DNA of 64,000 bases from Culex pipiens pallens (lineage: Eukaryota; Arthropoda; Insecta; Diptera; Culicidae), in contig NC_068937.1 of assembly GCF_016801865.2 (NCBI RefSeq), forward strand, positions 128,192,117 through 128,256,116, in the 5' to 3' direction. The notes beneath the pieces are model-generated. The model did no database searches. It saw only the letters and a program-made list of their open reading frames with translations, and was not told the origin of the DNA. Shown in pieces: positions 44,301 to 56,418 of the stretch (within the stretch, counting starts at the first letter, position 1; each line of letters starts with the position of its first letter). A program made the translations under genes and the position numbers.

Positions 44301-47300
44301 AACGATATCTCGCGATTTTTACAGCATCTGCAGTTTTTTCGTGATATTTAAGATTTAAAATTGTTTTTTTTTTAATATTCAATCTTTTTTTATATTCAAA
44401 ATGGCTGTGACTTTTGACAAGTCCAAAATCAATTGTTCTAAAACAACAATATTTGTTTTCAAAGCTCAAAAAGGTCCGAACAACACCTTTCTGGATTGGC
44501 ATGCTCAACTACTTTCTAGAACAGAAAAAAACCCCAAAAAGACTCCGAAAAGTTGGATTTTCTGAAACACCCTAACCGTGAAGTACCCTAATTTTCAACC
44601 AAGACAGAAGTTGCGCATTTTTGGAAGAAAACAATTTCCACCAGATGTTGCGATCTAGAATACTGCACAATGGTCGCAAAACTTGCTTAGGGCGTATCCA
44701 AATACCATCAAACCGTGGAGAATTTCCCTTATCCCTTTAAAAAACGAAGCATCAACAATTCCTGTTTTCCGAATCCGTTTGCTTCAAGAGTTCGAGATCA
44801 AAACAACAACATCAAAAACAAGATTATCCTGTACTATTTCACCCCACACTCTCCGTCGTAGATGTCTAATATTCAGTGGTTTGCGCCACGTTCCGCCCGA
44901 CTTTTGTTTGGACGACCTGAAATATTAAACTTTTTTTTGCGTCCGTGTGTTTGCTGAATTGATAAACACTCTCTTTTAGCATCATCAGCGTTTATTCAAA
45001 ATGCCCTGCCGATATCCTGCTTCATGGATGATGACGTTTGGTATCGATTGTGGGGACGAGCGATTCAATTAGTCCCAACGAGGTGGAGGTGCTGCGGTCG
45101 GTCGGTGGAGACCGTGTTGGGGGAAGGTATTGTTGATATTTTATTACCTCCATGCCGCAATGACAGACACTGGCAGCAGCTGAGCCCGCGCAACCTGTTT
45201 AGACTTCTTAGCGACTCCCCCCGAAAAACCGGTCCCCGAACACGGATGATGACCGGATTGCAACGCTGAGAAAGGCGGGAACGAACATTGCAAAAGGGCA
45301 CTTTGAACGCGAAATCGACGCTTTTTTCACTTTTGTCACCTTTAAGTCCGTTTGTAATGTTAGTCCCGTCGTAATTATCGCCGGTTCGGTCAACTGACAG
45401 CCCAAAACAGCTGCTGCTTTTGCGAAAGGGTCCTGTTCGAATTGGTGATGTGGAACCCAACTTAATTGGTGACCCACAAGATCATGAAAGTCATAAAGAA
45501 CTTCACCTCTCGTTGGAGTTCTTTGATCCATAAAAAGCATTCCAAAGCCGCGAAGAATGTCGCAATACAAAGTGTTACACTTATTTTTTTTACTTGCAGG
45601 GGTTTGGTCATGTGGGGTGAAAGGTATAGTCCGGTCACCGCGTAGATTTGACCTTGGCGAGCCAGGCCGGCTGTCATTTCACCGCGCGCCTTGACGTCGT
45701 CGAGTCATGTGACTCCGACAAGTCTGCGCGAACCGCGCACGCAGTGTCCATTGTAAGCACCCCCCTCCTTGAGATTGTATGATTATGGTCACGACTGACT
45801 TTGGCGACGACGACGACGACGGTCGTGTAAACTAAGTTAATGTTTTTGCTCGGGGAGAAATGAGGTGGTGAGGTGTCAGATTTGTTTTTTTTTTATTTAA
45901 TGCTTTCAAAATAAAATTTTGCTTGATTTTTTTTCGGTTCAGTAATTTGTGGATGGTCCCTATATTATTTTTAATAAAAGAACACTTTACTCTTTCTACC
46001 TAAACCTGTTTGGCTCTACCCAAAAGTGTTTTCTTTTATGTCATTTAAAAGCTCTGCCCTTTTTCACTTTTTCCCCTTCTCTCTTTTGATGTTGTTTTCT
46101 TTGCTGTTTCGAGGTTTGTTGTCTTAAGAGCGGGATTTTCGTTGGTGCAAAGATGAACGCCAAACTTTTGCCATGTGAGTAACATTTGTTTACTTTTTAT
46201 CGGTCATAGAACTTGACGAGTACGTTTTTGGGAATTCCACATCTTACCTTGTGACGCAAAAAATTAAGCGTTCTTTTAATGAACTAAAACTGCGTTTAAA
46301 AAAAAGTCGTTCAAATTGTGGGTTGGCCTGACCTTCAGGAAACACTTCCTCGCCCCGAAGCCCAGAACCGGAAGTTGATTAAAATCGGTCAATAGAACGT
46401 TGCTCGCGGCGCGGTCCGTTGACTTTAAGTAAACATGCTATAGTCACCCACCGGCTTGGGATGTGACCATGAGCTTGGTTCCAGTCCCAGCACCTCGTTG
46501 CTAATTTAGTGAAGGGGAAGAACACTAAAAGAACTTGTTCTATACTTCTTCTGCACAGTTAACAAATAATGGAAATATAAGTTCTAAAAAAAGTTTTTTT
46601 TTACCAAAAATGTATGTAATTTTACATGCAAATGTGTGTGAGACCTCTTTTTTGCGTAATTCCATCTTTAAAACAAATTGAGGTAAGATTGCATAAAAAT
46701 GAGTCAAATTTATACAGTTTCAGAAAGATTCTGGGTCGTTTCCTCTGTTCAAAATAGTGTTAAGTGTTTACCCAAAATTGATCAAAATGCAAAAAAAAAT
46801 CTCCGATTGGCGAATGTAAAAATGCCTATTTTAGGAACTTGATTTGATGAAGATGATGGGTGAAAGTGTGAATCGTTGATTAGTTCCGGAAAGTGTGACG
46901 GTGCGGGGGTGCAGTACAGAAGAGGGTCTTGCGTAACCTTCACATCAATGGAACACGTGATTTGGCTCCGTGGGAACTAACAAGCAGAACCATGCAAGAC
47001 GGAGATTAGTTTCGAGATTTTAATGGCACTGGTGAACTTTGAGGCTTTTGATTTTATGGATTTTGTGAAGGTGGTTTTGACCATGATTGATTTAAATAGG
47101 TGTTTTTGTTGAGCCAATTATTGGCTCAAACTTTGTTGGGGCCTTCCCTATGACCAAATGAGTCATTTTATGTCGTTGGTTCACCCATACAAGTCTCCAT
47201 ACAATTTTGTCAGCTGTCTATACCAAAATGGTACGCAAATATTCGAAATCTGTACCTATTGAATGTATTTTCTGATCGATTTAGTGTCTTCGACAAAGTT

Positions 47301-47515
47301 GTGAGTATTGAGGAGGGCTGTTCAGAAAAAAATATGGAGTACAACAAATTGCCAATTTTTACATTATACAAAATAAATTGTTATGGTTAAAAAAATATAT
47401 ATTAATATAAATCATACCCCATTTTTTTGGCTAGAAAAAAGACAAATCCCGAAATCGTGAATTTTGTTCATGAATTTGAGAACCAGCAAGAAATATTCAT
47501 GTTTATAGTGCAAAT
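44301..47515. other. Long stretch without recognised genes
   Basis: Mixed composition with GC-richer parts at 45020-45830, including a GAC/CGA trinucleotide run near 45807. ORFs of 80-131 codons there overlap on both strands and show no domain pattern. 46540-46730 is MITE-like AT-rich sequence, and 47130-47350 repeats a motif set also seen at 17260-17350. Confidence 0.45.
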
Positions 47516-47541
47516 CGATGCCGTCGTGCTAACTTGTCGTA

Positions 47542-49594
47542 CACAGTCAAAAAAAAAAAACATGGTAAAATTACATCTAAAAAGGGGTACATCTTTTATG
47601 TCAGAAAAAAGCTTTAATTTTACCTCTAATAATGTGTAAATTTACATCTGGCATACGCTAGGAAAAAATATCTGTAATTCTAAAAAAAAAAATCATACCG
47701 GCGATAGTTATATCTAACTTACTAAGTCCGCGCCCCAACCCGCACGGCCAACTCGCCGCTGTGAAAACTGGACGATCAAAGCCAATGAACCTCTATGTAC
47801 CGTATATGCAGTAAATACAGTTTTCAATGTACGGAGCACATAGAGGTACATTGGCTTTGATCGTCCAGTTTTCACAGCGGCGAGTTAGCCGTGCGGGTTG
47901 GGGCGCGGACTTAGTAAGCTAGATATAACTATCGCCGGTTTGGTTTTTTTTTAGGATTACAGATATTTTTTCCTAGCGTCTGCCAGATGTAAATTTACAC
48001 ATTATTAGAGGTAAAGTTAAATCTTTTTTCTGACATAAAAGTGTAGTAAACAAATCCTTTTTTTTTTATTCGTGCAGCCATCTTGAAGATGGGAACTGCA
48101 AATGTCGTCAAACGACCAACCACTGCAAATTTCCAAACCAGACTGAAGAACTGGCCCCGATCATTCCAGGATCATTTCAAGAGCGTACACACACATACGG
48201 TTCTCTCGTTTTTTATTTGTTTTTAGAGCGTAACCGACCCGACGCTCATCACTTGCGCCCGCCGTGCATACATCGCAGCAATCGATGACTTCGTTCGTTG
48301 TCTTCGTTGTCGCTCTCTCTCTTTTCATTGCCAGCGCTTCGCGTTGCGCAGACAGACAAGCTCAACCTGGTCGACGCACACACACTAGTACGGTCACTCA
48401 CGAGGTTGTCCTCGTTTTGTGTGCGTCGTCGTTGCATCTCACAATCGAATTTCGACTCCAACATTTTAAATGGCCAAATATAATTTGTAGCACTCATTTG
48501 CCGAAGAATAATTCAATCGCAGATGTAATTTTGCATAATATTGCCTATCCTCGTCTCATTCTCTACATTCGCCCCCTTCTCTACTCTTTTCTGTTTCTTT
48601 TAATGGTTTCTTTAGAAATAACTAATATTTTCATTTGAAGTGACAAAAGTTTACAAGTTATTTATACTTTTCTCCATTATAATGCGTAATAACGTTTCTC
48701 TCATCAAAGCAGCTGTTTTTTTTTTAGTACTCATAAATCCTCACATTATTTCCGTGTACGTACATGTAATACCTATTCTTTTCCTGTTCCTAAATTTTAA
48801 TACAAGAGTTGCAAATTGCTTTCTTTTTTTGAATTTGTCTTCCTTCGGCGTACATGTCAACTAATAAATTAATTAATAAATTCTCAACGTTTTTCTCTCC
48901 TGTTGTTCCTGTTGGAAATTCAGATGAGTTCGTTTATCAAACCCGCAATATATATATATTTTTATAAGTGAACTATCAGTTCTTTTATTTTTTTTTTCGC
49001 TCTCCTATTTTAATTTCCTGATTCTTTTGAAATTTTGAAATTTATTTTCAAATTCGTTCAAACTCATTCAGACAATCACTTTCTATTCAATTTTCTCCAA
49101 AAATGTAGTCAATTAATCCAAAGCTAACGTTGTAACTTTTTCTCTTGAAACCTTGTTCATTCAAGTTATTTTGCTCTTTCTCTTTCTTGACCAGAAATCA
49201 ATTCTTTTGTTTTCTCTAAAAATTCAGTTCAATGATCGAATAAAGACGTTTAGTTTTACAAGCTACCATTCCATTTCTCTGAAGCAATTAGCAATTTAAG
49301 AATTATTTCGAATTATCTTGCACTTTTCTTTATTTGAGAAAAAATATCCATTCCTTTTTTCAGTTCAAAACAATCAAAAGATTTTAAATTGATTTTCTTC
49401 CTTTCTTTTGAATAAAAGCGCTCATTTTATTTTTTACCAAAAACTTGGAATTTGGTCTTTGGTCTTAGGAACCATATAATTTTTTCTTGTGAAAAACATT
49501 TTCCATCCAATTAATATTGCCTATCCTCGTCTCATTCTCTACAAAAAGATGTGCCCCTTTTTAGATGTAAATTTACCATGTTTTTTTTACTGTG
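47542..49594. mobile_element. Foldback MITE CACAGTCAAAA, nested and itself interrupted
   Basis: The left end CACAGTCAAAAAAAAAAAAC and right end GTTTTTTTTACTGTG-type mirror are flanked by TA. Arms carry CATGGTAAAATTACATCT, ACCTCTAATAATGTG and, toward the centre, tRNA-like GGTTGGGGCGCGGACTTAGT blocks (47730-47925). The right arm is broken at 48042-49543. Confidence 0.75.
48042..49543. mobile_element. LTR-like insertion (TGTAG...CTACA) with 5-bp target duplication
   Basis: 1502 bp starting TGTAGTAAAC and ending TCATTCTCTACA, flanked by AAAAG on both sides (48037-48041, 49544-49548). The host arm has AAAAG once in the intact mirror arm. TG...CA ends plus a 5-bp duplication indicate an LTR element, either a solo LTR or a heavily deleted copy. 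The last 30 bp (GCCTATCCTCGTCTCATTCT) also occur at about 48540-48567, so a short 5' LTR with a decayed body is possible. T-rich, no pol domains. Confidence 0.6.
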
Positions 49595-50034
49595 TACGTC
49601 GCTTTTTGACGTTCCGTGAAAAACGCGTTTTAATGTTTAACCTTGAATAAACAAAAACGAGAGCACGCAATGTAAACAATAACAAATACGTTTTGTGTGG
49701 TTGAGCTTTCTGTGCATTGTCTTTTGAAGTTTGGTTGAATTTGGTTGCTGGAGTCCAGAGTTATAATTACAAATGTTTACGGTAGTCGAGCTCGTACTTA
49801 CATCAATTTTCAGGCTATGTCAAGATAGCACGATAAGATTGAAACTTCTTCCATATGAAAAGTGACAAAAATTCACGGAGTTTTTTCGGTTTTTATGGAA
49901 TATCTCAGGATTGAAAAGAAAATTTTAGGGATTTATGAAGGTCAAAAGGTGAGGCATTGTGAGCTGCACAAAATGGCGTTCTTAACTCAATTTGGCCCAA
50001 AATTGACATACGACAAGTTAGCACGACAGCGACG

Positions 50035-51630
50035 AAATGCACCAAACTCAGGAATAAGTTTTTTCGTGGTTCTCACATTCATGAACAACAATTCACGATA
50101 ACGTGAATTGTTTTTTTCTTCTGTGTACGCCGTCGAAATAATATCATGAATATTTAACTTATATGAATTATTGAAATCATGAAGCAATGAAGCTTTCATC
50201 ATGAAATCATGAACATTGTTCATGACTAAAGTTAGTGAAATTTCACGATTTCGCGGACAGCGTGAAATCCGCGAAATTTGGCTATTTCCGCGAAATCCCG
50301 TGAAATTTTATGTTCAATTACTTATATAGGGTTAGTGAATTTTGACGATTCCGCGGAAGGGTGAAAAATTCTTGAAATTTATCAATTTTCTCAAATCACT
50401 TTATTTCAAATGACTTCATAATAAATATTTCAACCATAAAGACTATTTAAGTAAATTGTATTAGTCTTCGTTTGATAAGCTTGATATGAACAATTTGAAG
50501 AATTATTAAAATTTTCAGTTTCTATAGAAACTAACTAAATTTAGTAATATTTTAATTCGCTGTAGTACAAATTTGACTGCTATTTTATTTAAAATGTATG
50601 ATTTCAAAAGAAATTAAAAGAATCAAGCTTTGTTTTATTTAAAATAAAATGAAGAGTATTTTTAATCTTTGAAATCACCTTTTTAAAACATTTCAGATTT
50701 TTTTCTGAGTCCTGTTTTATTTTAAAAATATTTGATTATTTGTGTGAATAATTCCCTTGAAAGTTAAAAAATACATTTTATTTGTTTTCTGTTCTTATTT
50801 TGAATAAAAAATTCGATTTCGTAACAATTTATAATATTTTTGCCTATGGATTTTAAATATAGTTTTTTAAAAAGAGAGATGAAAACCTTAAAAATTATTT
50901 TGAATGGTCTAAATGTTGAAGAAAATTTAAACTATTTTACATATTTTGGATGGACAAGATTGTTCAATCTTGCTTTAATATGAAATTCAATAAATTTTAA
51001 ACTGATAAACAGGAGCAAATCAGCGAAAACTTTTTAACCTTTTTTAGTTGAATATTAAAAAAGCAATTCAATAAATGAGAATACGCATGCCTTACATTTT
51101 GTTTCAAAATATAAATTTCACGTTCCGCGAAATTTGCGTGAAATTCGGTGTTTTGAAATTGAGGTCCCCGTGAAATTTGTTATTTTCGAGCGTGGAAAAT
51201 CACTAAGCCTAGACCACTTGAACATGAAGTGCGTCATGAAATCATGTCTTGTACCACAGACTTTGATATAAGAGACATGAAATTGAAGTATTTCTTTTTG
51301 GCTTGATTATAATATATTAAAATAACTCCAGTCAAACTGCCAACCAGGTCGGTGACAGCAACGAACCTAAACGAAGGCTACACCCTCGACTCGTCCCTAT
51401 GACTCGGATTAATCATCCGTAAGTGCTGCTTCTTCTGCAGCGTTTTGAAAAAAAAAGTGTCCTCTGAACCTCGGCGAACTTATGATAATTTCATTATTTA
51501 TTCGGCCACCTTCGCCTTTTAATGTCACACTTTGCAAGAATCTCGGAAGTGAAAAAGCAGGAATTCCTCGGCCCGTACCCTCGCCACGGCCAAGGGGAAC
51601 CGACGACGCGGTCGCGCGCGCATGTTATTA
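50035..51630. other. AT-rich sequence with CGCGAAAT-type degenerate repeats
   Basis: 50225-50360 and 51110-51200 contain recurring CGTGAAATTTCGCG-like words in inverted arrangement. This suggests a decayed foldback element of about 1 kb. No gene. Confidence 0.4.
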
Positions 51631-51858
51631 CACAGAAAAAAAAAGTTGAATTTTGGAATGTTGAAAATTTGGTAGGTTGAATATTACCTCTTTATTTGTG
51701 TAATATTACATAAAAAATGTGTAAAAATGTGAACCTGATGAATATTCATCAAAAACTGATGAAAATTCATCATTTTCTGGGGTTAAATTTATCATTTATT
51801 TTGCCACAAAATCTGTCACCATTTCCTGATGAATATTACCATCATTTTTTTTTCTGTG
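51631..51858. mobile_element. 227-bp CACAGAAAAAAA MITE, copy B
   Basis: Nearly identical to 25897-26123: same ends, same TGATGAATATTCATCA core. TA at the left; the right flank is ATG. Confidence 0.9.
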
Positions 51859-52252
51859 ATGAGTAATGGGTTCATGAGCGATCGAATGGTCGCAACAACA
51901 AAAAAAAAGTCACTATATTATGCAAAAGGTGTCCGGGCTGACGACGCGCGGTGGTGGCGACACAAAACACCCCGGCAGAACCGTTTCTTGCCAAACAAAA
52001 TAAATAAGAAATTTAATTCTGGCCACATACGAGCGGCAAGTTGGCACTGCCACACATATTTATGTTAGCTCTTTTTTGCTGCCGTTTCGACCTGGGGTAG
52101 CGGAAAGGTGTCCTTCCGCGAGCAACGGAAGTTTGACCACAAGAAATGCAGACGGAAGCGCTCTTGAACGGGGGGCCGAACACTTCCGGAGTCCTTTAGT
52201 AAGCACGGAAAGTCGAAACTTTGTGGAAATTTGAAGCAAAGAGAAAAGGTTT

Positions 52253-52330
52253 CATGAACGGGACTTGAACCGAGGTCCGTGGCGTGCTGCGCACTGCGCT
52301 TACCAACTGAGCCGCGCTGGCTTGACCCTC
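52253..52330 (-). mobile_element. tRNA-like SINE head
   Basis: On the minus strand GCGGCTCAGTTGGTAAGCGC resembles a D-arm with A box, and GGTTCAAGTCCCG a B box. The acceptor ends do not pair, so this is a tRNA-derived repeat or pseudogene rather than a working tRNA. Confidence 0.45.
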
Positions 52331-54062
52331 GAAGTTGCTTTTTTCGTCACCTCCCCAAAAATGCAGTGTCTCCTGATATATCTTCCCGTTGCATCGCGCC
52401 GTCGTGGTTTTGCACACTGCACAAAAGCTTGACCGGGGTGAAATTTACGACTTCATTACATAATAATTGTAAAATAAAAACAAGTTTTTACCATCTTTCT
52501 TTTGCGGACCTTCGCCGGCGGACACTTCCTCGTTGGAAGGCATTCTTTTTATTTGATTTTTTTTTTGCTTGTTTTTGGTCGAAGGAGAATGCTTCCAGAC
52601 TTTCTCGTTCGACGAGTTTTACGGGCCGCCACCGAATGTGTGCGCAATTTTCGGGGCTCCTCGGAGCATGATGTCATGCATGACGAGGCATCGACCTGAA
52701 GAGTTTGAGCTGGGCAGATTCAGGAAGAAAGAGAGTGGATGCAATCGGCAGTTACATTAATGGATTTGTTCATATTGGAGACAGTTTCAGCCCAAATATG
52801 AGACCAAATTTAAATAACTTGCGATTCCTTTGTATGAAATGAGATTTTTTTTTTCTCATTTTGGACGTTCTATCAACCTAGTTTACCATCCATGTGATCA
52901 AACACATACAAATTGAAATTCTTGGATATTGATTGAGTTAAAAAAACACACACACAACTTCCCAGCGTTCGATTACTCAACCCTTGAACACCTCAGAACC
53001 ACCGAGTGTTGACTCTAGCAACGCAGCAGCACCTTCCACCAGCTCATATATCAAAAGCCCGAAGAATTGCATAATTCTAAGCGAAAATCGTGAACCTTTG
53101 CATGATGCGCGCGACCTGCGTCGCGATGGGATCTCCCCGTCATCAGCTATTACATACCTAAATCCCAAGCAAAAAGTGCGAACCCAAAGACATACCTTGT
53201 TTTGAGCCGAGTGGGACAATCAGGGTTAAATTAGTTTTTTTTTCTGCATTAATCGAACTTAACACGTTTTTGAATCAAATCTGATTAAAAATCGTTGAAC
53301 AAAGAACCGTTTTACCCCATTTCACCCTGTTTTCATCTAACAAGCTCGACGTGGGAAAAATCCACTTCTCAGACCGACCACAGACTAGGTATTTGCGCTG
53401 GAAGCTGCGACCACCGGAGCATCATCTTCTTCTGCCTGTGACTCCGAGAGCCAGGTTGAAGCGCGCGCGCACGCCGGTTTGTTTACAAATTAGCTTTCCG
53501 CGCCAAAGCCAAGTCGCTGCTGCTAAAGGTCATCCTCTCGCGGCGCAGCTTTAAGCGGTGTCGCTAGAGTCGGTCGCTAGTTGATACCTGGCTTAGGTGG
53601 CAGGACCTGGCTGCAGCCGTTTTTCGTTGAGTTTATTTTTGGACGTTCTTTTGGGTGCAGCAGCAATTCGGTCAAGAAATCGATTTTTTATTCAAATTTG
53701 ACCGGGGTTGGAGAGCTTATTTGTTTTTTTTTTTGTGATTTTTCTTTCAACTGTCTTGTTTACCCTTGGAGGTTTATTCATTTTTTTTTTTGAAGATTTT
53801 AATAACGAGACTAGTTTTGTTATTAAAACTAGTACCATGGAGAATTACCCCTATCCCCTTAAAAAGTGGACAATCCTTCCTCGAAATCCTTTCCGTACCG
53901 CTGGTGATTCGGGTACAGTTTGTTCTGTTTCCATGTATTAATTTCTGGGTTGGGAAATCAATATACATGATGAAATCCAGTCTGCATTTCATTAAGGTTT
54001 TTTAATGGTAGAATTAAAACACAAAAGTTAAAGTGGAATACTTTTCAAACATTAAAATCAAA
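52331..54062. other. Stretch without recognised genes
   Basis: Mixed unique sequence. Short ORFs of 60-130 codons overlap each other on both strands without domain patterns. Confidence 0.45.
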
Positions 54063-54962
54063 TACAGTCCAACCTTGATTTTCCGAAAGCCATGGACATA
54101 TTTCACTTCGGATAATCGAATCACAAAACAATTTATTTTTCGTTGTCTTATTTTTGATAGCCAAGCTTAAGTATGACCCCTTAACACCTATAAAGTGATT
54201 TAAATTTTTTATGGCGGCCAAAATGGCTGTGTTGAAATAAGCATTTGTTTAATTAATAGGCAAAAAGCCATTCAAATTTGACTAAATTAGGGTAGCACAC
54301 GGTGTGTTTTTTAGAACAAACTAATGATAAAAAATTCGGTATGTCTGATATTTGGCACCGTGAAAGAAGGGCTCTTTCCCGACATTTTGCGGGGTATACC
54401 GAAATATTTCGTCGGGGGGTCTAGAGTAACTTTTTTTTTTTGAAGATTATTTTTCGATTTTATGGGATATTTGTTCAAAAAAGTCACAGAAAATCGGTGC
54501 ATTCATGTTGGTATCACTCAAATTTCTTATGAATATGCCTTGAAGACTCTAACCAACTATATTTGACCAATATTTGACCTCCACTAAAAAAAATCGATCC
54601 AGATTTTCCAGATTTTTAGCTTTCTTTGAAATTACCTCAAAATCCAAGTTGGAAACCCCGAAACGACCGAAAGTAAATCTTTTCTTTGTAAAATTTGTCA
54701 TGAAAATACAGCAACACATAGCCCGGATACAAGTTTGAGCATTAAACAATGCAAACCATGGAATATTTAATTAATTAGCTGTTTATTACCCGATAGGCTC
54801 AGAAAATTATTTTTTCAATCCATTACATTGTGGAGAACAGTTTTCTGAACAAGTTCCATAAAAAAAGTATCAATTTTGGTTCAATATAAGCAGAGATATG
54901 CCCAATTTCCTGGAATAAATAGTGCCTTTCTCCAAAATTTTCTTAATTTAATTACCTTTCAC

Positions 54963-55499
54963 CAACGATGCCAGATAATTTTATGGGAAATCTGTATTTT
55001 CTTAAAAATAAATCTGTATTTATCTGTATCATGTCAAATTCAATGACATAGAAGATTTTTTTTAGACTTTTAACAACAGATTTAAGCTTTTTAATCATAT
55101 TAAAGTATAATTCAATAGCTAAACCTCGTGGCGCGGTGGTTAGCGGCTTCAGCTGCCGATCCCTAAGTTGCTATGGGGCGCGGGTTCGATTCCCGCATTA
55201 TCCTCCTGGCCTTCTATCGGTGGGGAAGTAAAACGTCGGTCCATTTGCGTAAAAGAGGCTATGGGTGACTCACCACACATAACCTTCGGACGCCTAGAAA
55301 TGAGCAGTAACTTGCAACAGAGCCCACAAAAGACCCGGGGGTCGTTAAAGTGGATTGCTTTGTTTTTTTTTTCAATAGCTAAATTGTTGATATTTTTAAA
55401 TAAAATCATTTTTTTAAAATCTGTATATACAGATTTTTGTGATTTTTGGGATCGAAAAATCTGAATAATACAGATTTATTTGCATATCTGGCATGGCTG
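54963..55499. mobile_element. hAT-like MITE with 8-bp target duplication
   Basis: TIRs CAACGATGCCAGAT and CAGCCATGCCAGAT (reading inward) are flanked by CCTTTCAC at 54955-54962 and 55500-55507. The opposite arm of the host palindrome has this word once (55646-55653), giving the empty site. It contains a SINE. Confidence 0.85.
55124..55370 (+). mobile_element. tRNA-derived SINE nested in the hAT-like MITE
   Basis: The head CGTGGCGCGGTGGTTAGCGG with B box GGGTTCGATTCCC is followed by a body of about 170 bp. TTCAATAGCTAAA flanks it (55111-55123, 55371-55383). Confidence 0.85.
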
Positions 55500-56418
55500 C
55501 CTTTCACATAATGGGCACTGCCTCCTGAGTTTTGTAATGAATGCTATAGAATAATTTTCATGAATTTCGTCAAAACTTGTTATAATTTTTATGTTTAAAA
55601 AAATATTATCATCATAAAAAATATCTATGTAGGCAGTGCCCATCATGTGAAAGGTAATTAAATAAGGAAATTTTGGAGAAAGGCACTATTTATTTCAGGA
55701 AATCGGGCATATCTCTTCTTATATTGAACCAAAATGGATACTTTTTTTATGAAACTTGTTCAGAAAACTGTTCTCCACAATGTGATTGATTCTAAAATGT
55801 TTTAAAATGTAATGGATTGAAAAAATAATTTTCTGAGCCTATCGGGTAATAAACAGCTAATTAATTAAATATTCCATGGTTTGCATTGTTTAATGCTCAA
55901 ACTTGTATCCGGGCTATGTGTTGCTGTATTTTCATGACAAATTTTACAAAGAAAAGATTTACTTTCGGTCGTTTCGGGGTTTCCAACTTGGATTTTGAGG
56001 TAATTTCAAAGAAAGCTAAAAATCTGGAAAATCTGGATCGATTTTTTTTAGTGGAGGTCTAATATTGGTCAAATTTAGTTGGTTAGAGTCTTCAAGGCAT
56101 ATTGATAAGGAATTTGAGTGATACCAACATGAATGCACCGATTTTCTGTGACTTTTTTGAACAAATATCCCATAAAATCGAAAAATAATCTTCAAAAAAA
56201 AAAGTTACTCTAGACCCCCCGACGAAATATTTCGGTGTACCCCGCGAAATGTCGGGAAAGAGCCCTTCTTTCACGGTGCCAAATATCAGACATACCGAAT
56301 TTTTTATCTTTGATGTCTCGAAAAAATGCACCGTGAGCAGAACTCGAAATTGATTCATATAAACCTTAGAATAATCTTTACATCGGATATCCGAGGCTTC
56401 GTATAATCATCTGGACTG

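Larger units (their letters stand above)
47516..50034. mobile_element. CGTCGTGCTAACTTGTCGTAC element, copy 2, interrupted
   Basis: The left tip is at 47516-47541, the remainder at 49595-50034 (ACGACAAGTTAGCACGACAG near the right end). It is opposite in orientation to 36725-37188. The uninterrupted site in copy 1 (GTCGTACGTC) shows that the insert duplicated only TA. Confidence 0.75.
54065..56418. mobile_element. Palindromic TA-flanked element CAGTCCA, interrupted
   Basis: Ends CAGTCCAACCTTGATTTTCC and TCATCTGGACTG, with TA at both sides, resemble pogo/Tc1-like termini. Arms of about 650 bp (54320-54962 and 55650-56320) are nearly perfect inverted repeats, sharing TCGGTATGTCTGATATTTGG, GAAATATTTCGTCGGGG and CTATCGGGTAATAAACAGCT. 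The left arm is cut by a hAT-like MITE. No transposase. Confidence 0.8.

Noticed and set aside
45024..45570. ORFs of 81-131 codons on both strands
   Set aside because: They overlap antisense to each other. An acceptor before 44980 exists, but the translation shows no family pattern.
48264..48638. 124-codon ORF with a signal-peptide-like start
   Set aside because: It lies inside the LTR-like insert and overlaps other frames. Hydrophobicity follows T-richness.
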